DNA from: Spirilliplanes yamanashiensis
Lineage (GTDB): Bacteria; Actinomycetota; Actinomycetes; Mycobacteriales; Micromonosporaceae
DNA length: 64,000 nt
NCBI RefSeq assembly: GCF_016863475.1
Contig: NZ_BOOY01000036.1
Location: forward strand, 124,001-188,000
Direction: 5' to 3'
Shown here in pieces: positions 17,058-27,604 of this stretch. The stretch's first letter is position 1. Every line of letters begins with the position of its first letter. The notes under the pieces are model-generated. The model was not told where the DNA came from and ran no database searches. It was given only the letters and a program-made list of their open reading frames with translations. Both the position numbers and the translations under genes were made by a program.

Positions 17058-18815
17058 GTGACGACCGTCGCGCCCAAGCCGATCGTGACCCGGCCGTATC
17101 CGGTCCGGACGCAGGTCAGGGGTTCGGCCCTCGCGCGCATCCTGCGCACCACGGACGCGAAGCAGATCGGGATCATGTACCTGATCACGTCGTTCGTGTT
17201 CTTCATGCTCGGCGGCCTGATGGCCCTGATCATGCGCGCCGAGCTGGCCCGCCCCGGCATGCAGCTGCTGTCGCCGGAGCAGTACAACCAGCTCTTCACG
17301 ATGCACGGCACGATCATGCTGCTGTTCTTCGCCACGCCCATCGTCTTCGCGTTCGCGAACTACGTGGTGCCGATCCAGATCGGCGCGCCGGACGTGTCGT
17401 TCCCGCGGCTCAACAGCTTCGCCTACTGGCTCTACCTGTTCGGCGGCACGATCACCATCTCGGGCTTCTTCACCCCGGGCGGCGCCGCCGACTTCGGCTG
17501 GACCGCGTACACCCCGCTGTCGGACTCCCTGCACTCGCCGGGCATCGGCGGCAACATGTGGGTCGTCGGCCTCGCCCTGTCGGGTCTGGGCACCATCCTC
17601 GGCGCCGTCAACCTGATCACCACGATCCTGACGCTGCGCGCCCCCGGCATGACGATGTTCCGGATGCCGATCCTGACCTGGAACATGCTGATCACCAGCC
17701 TGCTCGTGATCATGGTCTTCCCGTTCCTGGCCGCGGCGCTGTTCGCCCTCGCCGCCGACCGCGTCCTCGGCGCCCACGTCTTCGACGTGGAGACCGGCGG
17801 CCCGATCCTCTGGCAGCACCTCTTCTGGTTCTTCGGCCACCCCGAGGTGTACATCATCGCGCTGCCGTTCTTCGGCATCATCACCGAGGTCATCCCGGTC
17901 TTCAGCCGCAAGCCCGTCTTCGGCTACAAGGGCCTCGTCGGCGCGACCATCCTCATCGCCGCCCTGTCGATGAGCGTGTGGGCGCACCACATGTTCGTCA
18001 CCGGCCAGGTGCTGCTGCCGTTCTTCAGCTTCCTCAGCTTCATGATCGCCGTCCCGACCGGCATGAAGTTCTTCGTCTGGATCGGCACGATGTGGCGCGG
18101 CCAGATCAGCTTCGAGACACCGATGCTGTGGGCGCTCGGCTTCATGGTGACGTTCCTCTTCGGCGGCCTCTCCGGCGTCCTGCTGGCCAGCCCGCCCATC
18201 GACTTCCACGTCTCCGACTCGTACTTCGTCGTCGCGCACTTCCACTACGTGCTCTTCGGCACGATCGTGTTCGCCGTCTTCGCCGGCATCTACTTCTGGT
18301 TCCCGAAGATGTTCGGCCGCATGCTCGACGAGCGCCTCGGCAAGATCCACTTCTGGCTGACGTTCGTCGGCTTCCACGCCACGTTCCTCGTCCAGCACTG
18401 GCTCGGCACCGAGGGCTTCCCCCGCCGGTACGCCGACTACCAGGCCGACGACGGCTTCACCGCCCTGAACATGTTCTCCACGGTCGGCTCGTTCGTCCTC
18501 GGCGCCTCCACGCTGCCGTTCATCTACAACGTGTGGAAGTCGTACAAGGTCGGCCAGCTCGTCACCGTCGACGACCCGTGGGGCCACGGCAACAGCCTCG
18601 AGTGGGCCACCACCTCCCCGCCGCCCCTGCGCAACTTCGACGTCATGCCCCGCATCCGCTCGGAGCGCCCGGCCTTCGACGCCAAGTTCCCGGAGCTCGC
18701 AGCCGGCGAACAGTCCCTGGCGGGGCCGCCGGAGGGCGGCGCCAAGCCCCTGACCCACGAGTCGGACGGCGGCGCCACCTACCAGGAGGACATCTCCGAC
18801 GGCGACAAGAAGTAG
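17058..18815 (+). CDS. ctaD: Cytochrome c oxidase subunit I (aa3-type)
   Basis: A 585-residue haem-copper oxidase subunit I with about 12 membrane helices. Visible ligands are TMHGTIM (haem a), [14 protein letters not shown] (CuB His and the cross-linked Tyr), WAHHMFVTG (CuB) and [10 protein letters not shown] (haem a3 and a). The PGG and DD propionate regions are present. It reduces oxygen to water at the plasma membrane using electrons from the cytochrome bcc complex. GTG 17058 follows GGAGG by six bases; an upstream frame extension lacks conservation. The C-terminal 70 residues are a hydrophilic actinobacterial-type tail. Other oxidase subunits are not nearby, which is usual in this phylum. 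Confidence 0.96.
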   Translation: MTTVAPKPIVTRPYPVRTQVRGSALARILRTTDAKQIGIMYLITSFVFFMLGGLMALIMRAELARPGMQLLSPEQYNQLFTMHGTIMLLFFATPIVFAFANYVVPIQIGAPDVSFPRLNSFAYWLYLFGGTITISGFFTPGGAADFGWTAYTPLSDSLHSPGIGGNMWVVGLALSGLGTILGAVNLITTILTLRAPGMTMFRMPILTWNMLITSLLVIMVFPFLAAALFALAADRVLGAHVFDVETGGPILWQHLFWFFGHPEVYIIALPFFGIITEVIPVFSRKPVFGYKGLVGATILIAALSMSVWAHHMFVTGQVLLPFFSFLSFMIAVPTGMKFFVWIGTMWRGQISFETPMLWALGFMVTFLFGGLSGVLLASPPIDFHVSDSYFVVAHFHYVLFGTIVFAVFAGIYFWFPKMFGRMLDERLGKIHFWLTFVGFHATFLVQHWLGTEGFPRRYADYQADDGFTALNMFSTVGSFVLGASTLPFIYNVWKSYKVGQLVTVDDPWGHGNSLEWATTSPPPLRNFDVMPRIRSERPAFDAKFPELAAGEQSLAGPPEGGAKPLTHESDGGATYQEDISDGDKK

Positions 18816-18840
18816 CCTTCACGACGCAGCAAGACCTCGG

Positions 18841-18868
18841 ACGCCGGTTCCCCTCGGGGAGCCGGCGT
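18841..18868 (+). terminator. Terminator hairpin of ctaD
   Basis: ACGCCGGTTCCCC (18841-18853) pairs with GGGGAGCCGGCGT (18856-18868), one mismatch, 25 bases after the ctaD stop. Confidence 0.7.
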
Positions 18869-19431
18869 TCGGCGTTCTGGCGCGGTCGGGCTGGGGTGGC
18901 CTGGGTTCGGGCCCGGGGTGGCCTGCGGCGGCTGGATTGGGCCCGGAGGTCGTTCCGGAGGGGTGAGCCGCGGATGGTGGGCGAGGGGGTCGTTTGGCCC
19001 TGCCGTGGGCTAGGCCTGGGTGTGAGCGGGCCTGGGTTGGCTTCAGCGGGCCTGGCGGGCCCTGGTGGGTCTGGTGGGTCTGGTGGGTCTGGTGGGTCTG
19101 GTGGGTCTGGTGGGTCTGGTGGGTCTGGTGGGCCTGGTGGGCCTGGTGGGCCTGGGGTGGGCCTGGGGTGGGCCTGGTTGTCCTGCCTGGGATGGTCGGC
19201 TGTGGGGCCTGGGCGGGCCCTAATCCGGCAGTCGTCATGCTCCAGGCCAGGAAACCCCAGTGGGTGCGGTAGGCCGAGCAAAGCCTCCAGGCGCGGCCTC
19301 GCGGCCCTACGGGCCATGCGTGAGCCCCCGGCCGCGGCTGCGGATCGAGACGGCGTGGTGCCGAGCCTGCAGCCACGCGGGCGCGCCCGGCCAAGGACCA
19401 GCCACCCCCGAGCGGCGGGCGGCATGCAAGG
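18869..19431. other. Gene-free spacer with G-rich repeat
   Basis: About 560 bases between ctaD and the convergent Nudix gene. It is strongly purine-biased (G over C) on the plus strand and contains a 9-bp tandem repeat. Frames running through it in both directions are repeats or shadows (Gly-Gly-Ser on plus, His-Gln-Thr on minus) with no start signal or recognisable protein. I see no RNA gene. Confidence 0.6.
19062..19151 (+). repeat. 9-bp tandem repeat, ten copies
   Basis: Seven perfect copies of CTGGTGGGT (19062-19124), then three copies of CTGGTGGGC (19125-19151), then two 11-bp variants to about 19173. The plus strand carries many regularly spaced GG/GGG runs, so a G-quadruplex is possible on that strand. 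Confidence 0.92.
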
Positions 19432-20001
19432 TCAGGCGCCGGCAGCCAGCTTCGCGGTGAAGCGGTGCAGGTGTGGGTCGAACAGCGCCGGATCCGCCGC
19501 CGCCAGCTCCGCGCGCGACCACCACCGCACCGACCGGAACTCGCCGTGCTCAGGCGGCGTGATCGGCAGAGAACGCAGGACAGGGACGGGGAACCACAGG
19601 CTCACGTCCGTGTGCCCCGAATCCAGGCCGACGGTGCGCGTCACGGTGAGGAACAGCGGCGAGGTGGCGGTGACGGTCAGGCCGAATTCCTCGGCGGCCT
19701 CCCGCTCGGCGGTGTCGGCCGGGTGTTCGCCCGGGTGTTCGCCCGGGTCGACGTGGCCGCCCGGGGGGAGCCACAGGCCCGCGTTGACGTGGTCGACGAG
19801 CAGGACGGCGCCGTCGGCCGGGGCGACGGGGACGACGTAGGAGACCAGGTGGCGGGGTGGGGTGGCGGGTTTGATCCTGCGGTAGACGTCGTCGGTGGTG
19901 GTGAGCCAGTGCAGGGTGTCCGCGCGGTGGGTGGCCTCGAGCGCGTCGGCCGGGGCGATGGCGGTGATCAGGGCGTGGGCCGCCGCCACGGTGGGGTGCA
20001 C
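19432..20001 (-). CDS. Nudix hydrolase with duplicated box segment
   Basis: A 189-residue Nudix-fold hydrolase. GTG 20001 starts seven bases after the MFS stop. The Nudix box reads GGHVDPGEHPGEHPADTAE followed by REAAEEFGL. The canonical G(x5)E(x7)REUxEExGU spacing is disturbed by a perfect 12-bp tandem duplication (19721-19744) that repeats Gly-Glu-His-Pro. The REAAEEFG helix itself is intact, so metal binding may survive with a longer loop. The first 60 residues are a helical extension. The C-terminus (FRSVRWWSRAEL, PHLHRFTAKL) is typical of house-cleaning NTP/NDP-X hydrolases. The substrate is unknown. Confidence 0.85.
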   Translation of the reverse strand: MHPTVAAAHALITAIAPADALEATHRADTLHWLTTTDDVYRRIKPATPPRHLVSYVVPVAPADGAVLLVDHVNAGLWLPPGGHVDPGEHPGEHPADTAEREAAEEFGLTVTATSPLFLTVTRTVGLDSGHTDVSLWFPVPVLRSLPITPPEHGEFRSVRWWSRAELAAADPALFDPHLHRFTAKLAAGA

Positions 20002-20008
20002 GGTGGCG

Positions 20009-21253
20009 TCAGGTGCGGGCCGCGGCGGCCGGGGACGGCTCGGCAGCGGGGGTGGGAGCGGTGAGCGGGTCCGGGGTGGGGGTGTCGTCGTCGCGGCGGT
20101 GGCGCAGGGCGATCGGCAGGCAGATGAGAACGATGAGCAGGCCCAGGCCGCCGGTGGCGGCGAAGCCCCAGGCCGGTGCGGTGGTGTCCATGACCCAGCC
20201 CGCCAGCGGGGCGCCGGTGGCGATGCCGATGGTGAGGGCGGAGCCGTGCAGGCCGGTGGCCTCACCGCGGACCGACGGCGGGGCGAGGCGGCTGACGGCG
20301 TCGGCGGTGGCGGTCAGGGTGGGGGCGCACAGCAGGCCGGCCGGGATGAGGCTGAGGGCGAGCAGCCACCAGGTGCCGTTGCCGAGGCCGACCGGGATGG
20401 TGAACACGGCCAGCAGCAGCAGGAGCAGCTGGGGGGCGACGGGGCGGCGGACCATGCCGTACGCGAAGCCGCCGAGCAGGCTGAACGCGCACCAGGCGGC
20501 GATGACGGCGCCGGTCATGGGGACCTCGCCGGCGGCGCGCATGGCGGCGACGACGGCGACGTCGCTGCCGCCCAGGATGACCGTGGTGGCCATGGTGATG
20601 GCGAGGATCATGAGCAGCCGCGGGGTGACCCACTGGCGGCGGGGGATCTTCACCGTGGGGCGTTCCTCGTGGGAGGCCCGGATCGGCGGGTTGAGCACCA
20701 GCAGGGCGATGCCGCCGAGGACGATGCCGCCGCCGATGGCGAGCATGGCGGCGCGGGCGGAGACGGCCGTGGCCAGGAACACCGCGAGGGCGGGGCCGAG
20801 CATGAACGACAGCTCGACGCTCATGGCGTCCAGCGCGTAGGCGGGGCGGCGGCGGTCCTCCGGGACGAGGGCGGCGATGGACTGGCGGGCCACCGAGAAG
20901 ACCGGGAGCTGGAACAGGCCGCCGACGAACGCCAGCGCCACCAGCAGCACGTACGGCATGGCCTGGGCGGTGGCCCAGAAGGCCGCCTCGACGACGGTGG
21001 TGGCGGCCAGCACGAGCCGCAGCCCGTAGCGGTCGGTGAGGCGGCCAAGCAGCGGGGAGCCGACCGCCGTGCCGATGGTGACGGCCGCGCCGACCAGGCC
21101 GGCGGCGGCGTAGCCGCGGCCGAGGTCCTCCACGACGTGCAGGGTCAGCGTGACGCCCGCGGCGGTGGCGGGGATGCGCGCGAACAGCGTCACGAGCAGC
21201 AGCGCCCGGACGCCGGGCAGCGACAGCGTCTCCCGGTAAGGCTTGATCGACAT
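20009..21253 (-). CDS. MFS transporter
   Basis: A 414-residue major facilitator protein with about 12 hydrophobic segments. It includes the loop 2-3 signature GSPLLGRLTDRYGLR and a central cytoplasmic loop around residue 200 (SHEERPTVKIPRRQWVTPR). ATG 21253 lies downstream of CGGAGG. The tail is Thr/Pro/Ala-rich. It resembles drug or metabolite exporters; the substrate cannot be told. It probably forms one transcript with the Nudix gene and possibly with pncA, which lies 57 bases upstream. Confidence 0.88.
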   Translation of the reverse strand: MSIKPYRETLSLPGVRALLLVTLFARIPATAAGVTLTLHVVEDLGRGYAAAGLVGAAVTIGTAVGSPLLGRLTDRYGLRLVLAATTVVEAAFWATAQAMPYVLLVALAFVGGLFQLPVFSVARQSIAALVPEDRRRPAYALDAMSVELSFMLGPALAVFLATAVSARAAMLAIGGGIVLGGIALLVLNPPIRASHEERPTVKIPRRQWVTPRLLMILAITMATTVILGGSDVAVVAAMRAAGEVPMTGAVIAAWCAFSLLGGFAYGMVRRPVAPQLLLLLLAVFTIPVGLGNGTWWLLALSLIPAGLLCAPTLTATADAVSRLAPPSVRGEATGLHGSALTIGIATGAPLAGWVMDTTAPAWGFAATGGLGLLIVLICLPIALRHRRDDDTPTPDPLTAPTPAAEPSPAAAART

Positions 21254-21310
21254 GGTGGTCCGTACCTCCGCCGGTCATCCTCCAACCCGGGTACGACAAA
21301 CCCAAACCGT

Positions 21311-21880
21311 TTAGCCCAGGACGACCGGTTCCCCGACGAGCGTCACACCCGCATCGCGCATCTGGGACAATGCGGACTGCGTGGTGGGCGCGGCGACGCC
21401 CGCGGTCAGCTCCAGCAGCACGGTGGTGGCGAAGCCCGCCGCGGCCGCGTCGAGGGCGGTGGCCCGCACGCAGTGGTCGGTGGCGATGCCGACCACGTCG
21501 ACCTCGGTGACGCCGCGGGTGCGCAGCCAGTCGGCCAGGCCGACGCCGTCGGCGCTGCCCTCGAAGCCCGAGTACGCCGCCGCGTGCTCGCCCTTGCGGA
21601 ACACCGCCTCGACCCGGTCGGTGACCAGCGCCGGGTAGAACTCGACGCCGTCGGTGCCGACCTCGCAGTGCCGGGGCCAGGAGTGCACGAAGTCCGGCGG
21701 ATCGCCGAAGTGGGCGCCCGGGTCGATGTGGTAGTCCTTCGTCGCGACGACGTGGTCCCACGAGCCGGCCGCCAGCTCCCGCGAGATCCCGGCGGCGACG
21801 TCCGCGCCGCCCAGGACCGCGAGGGAGCCGCCCTCGCAGAAGTCGTTCTGCACGTCGACGATGATCAGAGCGCGCGCCAT
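21311..21880 (-). CDS. pncA: Nicotinamidase
   Basis: A 189-residue isochorismatase-fold amidase converting nicotinamide to nicotinate for NAD salvage. The catalytic triad is visible: Asp9 (VDVQNDF), Lys96 (FRKGEHAAAYSGFEG) and Cys137 (GIATDHCVRATA). The metal site Asp49-His51-His57 (DYHIDPGAHF) is also present. It lies ten bases downstream of pncB, which encodes the next enzyme of the pathway, so the two form an operon. The length equals the family norm. Confidence 0.95.
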   Translation of the reverse strand: MARALIIVDVQNDFCEGGSLAVLGGADVAAGISRELAAGSWDHVVATKDYHIDPGAHFGDPPDFVHSWPRHCEVGTDGVEFYPALVTDRVEAVFRKGEHAAAYSGFEGSADGVGLADWLRTRGVTEVDVVGIATDHCVRATALDAAAAGFATTVLLELTAGVAAPTTQSALSQMRDAGVTLVGEPVVLG

Positions 21881-21890
21881 ACCGACGATC

Positions 21891-23177
21891 CTAGGCGGCC
21901 GGGATGACGGTCACCGGGATCGCCGGGTCGCCGGCCGACAGCTTCAGGCCCTCCCACGGGATCGAGATGAGGCACTGGCGCAGGTGGTCGCGTGACTCCT
22001 GCAGCGTGGGCAGGTCCACGACCTCGCCGCCGACCACGTACGCGTGCTGCAGCAGCCGGTCGTTCGGCCGGTGGTCCGGCACGCCCTGGGAGACGACGCA
22101 CTCCTCGGTGGCCGTACCCGTGGGCTTGTGCCGCCGGATGGCGGTCTTGCGGCCGCCGACGGTGGCCTTGTTCTCGGAGCGCTTGACCACCGGGCGGCCA
22201 TCGACCTCGACCAGCTTGTAGACCAGGCCGGCGGTGGGCGCGCCGGAGCCGGTGACGACCGCGGTGCCGGCGCCGTACATGTCGACCGGCTCGGCGGCGA
22301 GCGTGGCGATGGCGTACTCGTCCATGTCGCCCGACACGATGATCTTGGTCTCGGTGGCGCCGAGCGAGTCGAGCAGCTCGCGGCTCTGCTGGGCCAGGAT
22401 CGACAGGTCGCCGGAGTCGATGCGCACCGCCCGCAGCTCCGGGCCGGCCACCGCGATGGCGTTGCGGATGCCCTGCGCGATGTCGTACGTGTCGACCAGC
22501 AGGGTGGTGTCCTTGCCCAGCGCGGCCACCTGGGAGGCGAACGCCGCCGACTCGTCGTCGTGCAGCAGCGTGAACGCGTGCGCGGCGGTGCCGCCGGTGG
22601 GGATGCCGTAGCGGGCGCCCGCCGCCAGGTTCGACGTCGAGGCGAAGCCCGCCAGGTACGCCGCGCGGGCGGCGGCGACCGCGGCGGACTCGTGGGTGCG
22701 CCGCGAGCCCATCTCGATGATCGCGCGGCCGCGGGCGGCGGTGACCATGCGGGCGGCGGCCGCGGCGACGGCGCAGTCGTGGTTGAGCACGCTCAGGGCC
22801 AGCGTCTCCAGCACCACGCACTCGGCGAACGAGCCGCTCACCGTCAGGATCGGCGAGCCCGGGAAGAACAGCTCGCCCTCGGCGTACCCGTCGATGTCGC
22901 CCGTGAACCGATACGCCGCCAGCCAGTCGGCGGTCTCGTCGTCGACGACCCGGGCCCGCCGCAGGTGGGCGATCTCCTCGGCGCCGAACCGGAAGTCGCG
23001 GATCATCTCGGCCAGCCGGCCGGTGCCCGCCACCACGCCGTACCGGCGGCCGGTGGGCAGCCGGCGGGCGAAGATCTCGAACACGCAGCGCCGGTCGGCC
23101 GTGCCGTCCTTGAGCGCGGCGCTGACCATCGTCAGCTCGTAGTGGTCGGTCAGCAGCGCGGGCGCGAAGTCGGTCAC
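21891..23177 (-). CDS. pncB: Nicotinate phosphoribosyltransferase
   Basis: A 428-residue enzyme making nicotinate mononucleotide from nicotinate and PRPP. Family motifs are [10 protein letters not shown] at the N-terminus, [31 protein letters not shown], the phosphorylatable His in [28 protein letters not shown] and VSGDMDEY, followed by the mononucleotide-binding region MYGAGTAV. Several GTGs cluster at the start. GTG 23177 is chosen because TAGGGT lies seven bases upstream, the leaderless spacing seen elsewhere in the window. It is divergent from clpS, the same order as Rv1330c-Rv1331. Confidence 0.95.
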   Translation of the reverse strand: MTDFAPALLTDHYELTMVSAALKDGTADRRCVFEIFARRLPTGRRYGVVAGTGRLAEMIRDFRFGAEEIAHLRRARVVDDETADWLAAYRFTGDIDGYAEGELFFPGSPILTVSGSFAECVVLETLALSVLNHDCAVAAAAARMVTAARGRAIIEMGSRRTHESAAVAAARAAYLAGFASTSNLAAGARYGIPTGGTAAHAFTLLHDDESAAFASQVAALGKDTTLLVDTYDIAQGIRNAIAVAGPELRAVRIDSGDLSILAQQSRELLDSLGATETKIIVSGDMDEYAIATLAAEPVDMYGAGTAVVTGSGAPTAGLVYKLVEVDGRPVVKRSENKATVGGRKTAIRRHKPTGTATEECVVSQGVPDHRPNDRLLQHAYVVGGEVVDLPTLQESRDHLRQCLISIPWEGLKLSAGDPAIPVTVIPAA

Positions 23178-23184
23178 GACCACC

Positions 23185-23190
23185 ACCCTA
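23185..23190 (-). promoter_or_regulatory. -10 box of leaderless pncB
   Basis: TAGGGT on the minus strand, seven bases before GTG 23177, with no Shine-Dalgarno sequence. Confidence 0.5.
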
Positions 23191-23243
23191 CGAAATGGCT
23201 TCCGGTTCCCGGTGACGGCGGAGACGGTGGCACGATGGTGGGC

Positions 23244-23534
23244 ATGGCTCTGCCCCAGCTCGCTCCGGCCGAGGTACCCCAGGTCGAGGAGGCCCCCTTC
23301 GACGACCGCCCGTGGGTGACCGTCGTCTGGGACGATCCGGTGAACCTGATGTCGTACGTGACCTGGGTCTTCCAGAAGCTGTTCGGCTACAGCCACGAGG
23401 AGGCGGAGAAGCTGATGCTCGACGTGCACACGAAGGGCCGCGCGACCGTCTCGACGGGCGCCCGCGAGAAGATGGAGATGGACGCCGCCAAGCTCCACCA
23501 CTACGGGCTCTGGGCGACGGTGGAAAAGCAGTGA
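23244..23534 (+). CDS. clpS: ATP-dependent Clp protease adaptor ClpS
   Basis: A 96-residue adaptor that delivers N-degron substrates to ClpC/ClpAP proteases. The core motif [19 protein letters not shown], which includes the N-degron pocket Asp/Asn, and [15 protein letters not shown], containing the pocket His, are intact. ATG 23244 is called; ATG 23235 would add three residues. The order pncB-clpS-DUF2017 is conserved in actinobacteria. Confidence 0.94.
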   Translation: MALPQLAPAEVPQVEEAPFDDRPWVTVVWDDPVNLMSYVTWVFQKLFGYSHEEAEKLMLDVHTKGRATVSTGAREKMEMDAAKLHHYGLWATVEKQ

Positions 23535-24043
23535 GCATGTTCCGCCGGAACGGCAAAGGGGTCGTCGCGTCCTTCGGGCCCGACGAGGTCAAGGTGCTGC
23601 GCAAGGTGGCGTCCGAGATCGTGGCGCTGATGACCGACGGGTTCGATCACACCGACCCGGTCGTGGAGCGGCTGTTCCCCGACGTCTACCCCGACCTGCC
23701 CGAGGACGCCGCCGAGTTCCGCCTCTACACCGAGAGCGACCTGAAGTCGGGCAAGATCGACCAGGCCGGGGCGATCCTCGCGAAGCTGCCCGACGAGGGC
23801 CCCGGCGACGTCCGGCTCGACGGCGAGGAGGCGGAGTGCTGGCTGCGGGCCATCAACGACGCCCGCCTGGCGATGGGCACCCGCCTGGAGCTGACCGGCG
23901 ACACGGACGTGTCGGACGAGCTGGACGACGCCGTGCTCCACGACCCGACGTCGTCCAGGGTCTTCCAGCTGTCCGTGTACGCCTACTTGGGCTACCTGCA
24001 GGAGTCCCTGCTCAACGCGATGATCAGCGTGGACCACCGCTGA
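23531..24043 (+). CDS. DUF2017 protein (Rv1332-like)
   Basis: A 170-residue protein beginning at GTG 23531, overlapping the clpS stop; ATG 23537 is an alternative. Residues 20-165 match DUF2017, an all-helical actinobacterial family found next to clpS. Recognisable segments are [51 protein letters not shown] and the C-terminal [13 protein letters not shown]. Its biochemical role is unknown; conserved coupling to clpS suggests a part in Clp proteolysis. Its last 20 bases overlap the end of the convergent aldo-keto reductase gene. Confidence 0.9.
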   Translation: MSMFRRNGKGVVASFGPDEVKVLRKVASEIVALMTDGFDHTDPVVERLFPDVYPDLPEDAAEFRLYTESDLKSGKIDQAGAILAKLPDEGPGDVRLDGEEAECWLRAINDARLAMGTRLELTGDTDVSDELDDAVLHDPTSSRVFQLSVYAYLGYLQESLLNAMISVDHR

Positions 24044-24890
24044 GCCTGGCCAGCTCGTCGGCGCTGAGCGTCAGCTCGGGGGCCTGCGCCGAGTCCTGGA
24101 TCGACTCGGGCCGGCTGGCGCCCGGGATCGGGACGATCCGCGGCGACATCGCCAGCAGCCAGGCCAGCGCGACCCGCTGCGGGCTCACCCCGTGCTCCTT
24201 CGCCACCTCGGCGAACGGCGCGAACCGGCTGCCCAGCTCGCCCGCGCTGGAGATGCCGCCGAGCGGCGACCAGGGCAGGAACGCGATGCCGAGCTCGTCG
24301 GCGGCGGCCACCTCGGGCTCGGAGCTGCGGAACGCGGGGGAGAGCTGGTTCTGCACGCTGACCAGCCGGCCGCCGAGGATCTCGTGGGCCTGGCGGATCT
24401 GCTCCGGGTTCGCGTTCGAGATGCCGGCCATCCGGATCTTGCCCGCGTCGAGCAGGTCGCGGACGGCGCCGATGGCGTCGGCGTACGGGACCTCGGGGTC
24501 CGGCCGGTGGTGCTGGTAGAGGCCGATCGCCTCGACGCCGAGCCGCTTCAGCGACGCCTCGCACGCCTGCTTCAGGTACTCGGGGCGGCTGTTCAGGGTC
24601 CACGAGCCGTCGCCGGGGCGCAGGTGGCCGCCCTTGGTGGCGACCAGCACGTCCGAGGTGTCGCCCCCGTACGAGGCGAGCGCCTTGGCGATCAGCGTCT
24701 CATTGTGGCCGACGTCGTCCGCGTGCAGGTGGTAGGCGTCGGCGGTGTCGATGAGCGTCACGCCGGCGTCGAGCGCCGCGTGGATGGTGCGGACGGAGCG
24801 GTCCTCGTCGGGACGGCCCTCGATGGACATGGGCATGCCGCCGAGGCCGATCGCGCCGACCCGGACGTCACCGATGGTGCGTTGCTGCAT
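24024..24890 (-). CDS. Aldo/keto reductase
   Basis: A 288-residue TIM-barrel NADPH oxidoreductase. The catalytic tetrad is present: Asp48 and Tyr53 (LIDTADAYH), Lys86 (VLVATKGGH) and His127/128 (GLYQHHRPDP). The cofactor loop is IVPIPGASRPESI near the C-terminus. ATG 24890 follows AGGAGG on the minus strand. It belongs to the broad AKR group acting on aldehydes, ketones or sugars; the substrate is not predictable. It interrupts the otherwise conserved clpS-mec block. Confidence 0.9.
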   Translation of the reverse strand: MQQRTIGDVRVGAIGLGGMPMSIEGRPDEDRSVRTIHAALDAGVTLIDTADAYHLHADDVGHNETLIAKALASYGGDTSDVLVATKGGHLRPGDGSWTLNSRPEYLKQACEASLKRLGVEAIGLYQHHRPDPEVPYADAIGAVRDLLDAGKIRMAGISNANPEQIRQAHEILGGRLVSVQNQLSPAFRSSEPEVAAADELGIAFLPWSPLGGISSAGELGSRFAPFAEVAKEHGVSPQRVALAWLLAMSPRIVPIPGASRPESIQDSAQAPELTLSADELARLSGGPR

Positions 24891-24980
24891 GGTCAGTCCT
24901 CCTTCACCGCCGTTCTACCCGCACGACGGCCGCCTATCCCGGGTGAGCACTGCCACGCCCGGCCCGGGCCCGCGCTCGGG

Positions 24981-24986
24981 TAAGCT
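24981..24986 (+). promoter_or_regulatory. -10 box of leaderless mec
   Basis: TAAGCT ends seven bases before GTG 24994; no Shine-Dalgarno sequence. Confidence 0.55.
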
Positions 24987-24993
24987 CGCAACC

Positions 24994-26815
<1,822 letters not shown>

Positions 26816-26821
26816 CCGGGC

Positions 26822-26847
26822 GCCGGGGGCGGTCCGCCGCCCCCGGC
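26822..26847. terminator. Bidirectional terminator hairpin
   Basis: GCCGGGGGCGG (26822-26832) and CCGCCCCCGGC (26837-26847) form a perfect 11-bp stem with a four-base loop, between convergent cysM and a membrane-protein gene. Confidence 0.75.
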
Positions 26848-26854
26848 CACCGGG

Positions 26855-27328
26855 TCAGGCCGCGCCGAGCGTGATGACGATGTTGGCGGCGAGCGGCACG
26901 GCCGCGGCGGCCAGCATCAGCCACGGCAGCCGGCGGCGGTGGATGGACAGGAACGCGCCCACCACGAACCCGACGCCGATGAGCCCGGCGGCCACGAACG
27001 CGGGCTGGTACCAGCCGGGCGCGTCCCCGCCGACGATGACGAGCAGGCCGCGCAGCGTCACGGCGAGCGCGACGAGCCCGACGAGGGCCGTGTAGAGCGA
27101 CATCGCCAGCAGCCGGCGCGGTCCGGGCCCGGTGTCGTCGGCGGCGGGGAAGCGGAACAGCTCGCCCCGCTCGCCGTGCTCGCGGCCGGGGCGGCCGTGG
27201 TCGAACGCGAACGCCAGGCCGAGGTCGTCGGCGGTGCCGCGCGGCGCCGGCGGCTCCAGCAGGGCCGTCTCCGTGCCGGGCTGGTGCTCGCCGTCGCCGG
27301 TCGCCTCGATGGTGCTCGTGGCCGTCAT
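26855..27328 (-). CDS. Three-helix membrane protein, unknown function
   Basis: A 157-residue protein. Residues 1-70 are hydrophilic (EPPAPRGTADDLGLAF). Three membrane segments follow: LYTALVGLVALAVTLRGLLV, FVAAGLIGVGFVVGAFLSI and LMLAAAAVPLAANIVITLG. No enzymatic motif was recognised. It sits where mycobacteria carry the rhomboid protease and murI between cysM and Rv1339, but it is on the opposite strand and resembles neither. The start ATG 27328 follows a GGGGAA stretch. Confidence 0.75.
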   Translation of the reverse strand: MTATSTIEATGDGEHQPGTETALLEPPAPRGTADDLGLAFAFDHGRPGREHGERGELFRFPAADDTGPGPRRLLAMSLYTALVGLVALAVTLRGLLVIVGGDAPGWYQPAFVAAGLIGVGFVVGAFLSIHRRRLPWLMLAAAAVPLAANIVITLGAA

Positions 27329-27458
27329 GGTTCCCCTTCCCCCGCGCCGCAGCGCTCGTCGACGGGCGCTCGGGCGCCCCTCACCGAGTGCAACGCGCGC
27401 CCGTGACCTTCAGTGACGCGCAGCGCGCTGACCTGGCCCGATGGGTACGGGTGAGCCT

Positions 27459-27474
27459 TGTCGATTTAGCGACA
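27459..27474. promoter_or_regulatory. Inverted repeat, candidate operator
   Basis: TGTCG-ATTTAG-CGACA, a 5-bp inverted repeat with an AT-rich centre in otherwise GC-rich DNA. It lies about 40 bases upstream of the -10 box at 27513 and between divergent genes. The binding protein is unknown. Confidence 0.35.
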
Positions 27475-27512
27475 GATTGATCAGACCTTTACCCGGCGCG
27501 CTGGTCACGGCG

Positions 27513-27518
27513 TAGGCT
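27513..27518 (+). promoter_or_regulatory. -10 box before leader ORF
   Basis: TAGGCT, seven bases before GTG 27526; the spacing matches the leaderless genes of this window. Confidence 0.5.
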
Positions 27519-27525
27519 CCCCAGC

Positions 27526-27600
27526 GTGCTTGACTGCCCGGCAGGGGGAGCCGCGGGGGTGCGGATCAGGCACCGACGACCGAGTGTTAGCCAGGGGTAG
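27526..27600 (+). CDS. 24-residue leaderless leader ORF
   Basis: GTG 27526 lies seven bases after a TAGGCT -10 box and opens a 24-codon frame (Gly/Arg-rich, ending RPSVSQG). Its TAG ends four bases before the ATG (27605) of the downstream hydrolase. The downstream ATG sees only GGGG within the leader's last codons as a ribosome site. I infer a translated leader on a leaderless transcript; equally the GTG may simply mark the transcription start. Confidence 0.4.
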   Translation: MLDCPAGGAAGVRIRHRRPSVSQG

Positions 27601-27604
27601 CCGT

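Noticed and set aside
19062-19151. A Gly-Gly-Ser linker protein encoded by the 9-bp repeat
   Set aside because: No start, ribosome site or flanking domain exists; all frames through the repeat are open simply because 9 is a multiple of three.
17027-19840. Plus-strand frame of over 900 codons through ctaD and the repeat spacer
   Set aside because: It lies in another phase of ctaD, has no start signal, and becomes Gly-Gly-Ser repeat and antisense Nudix sequence.
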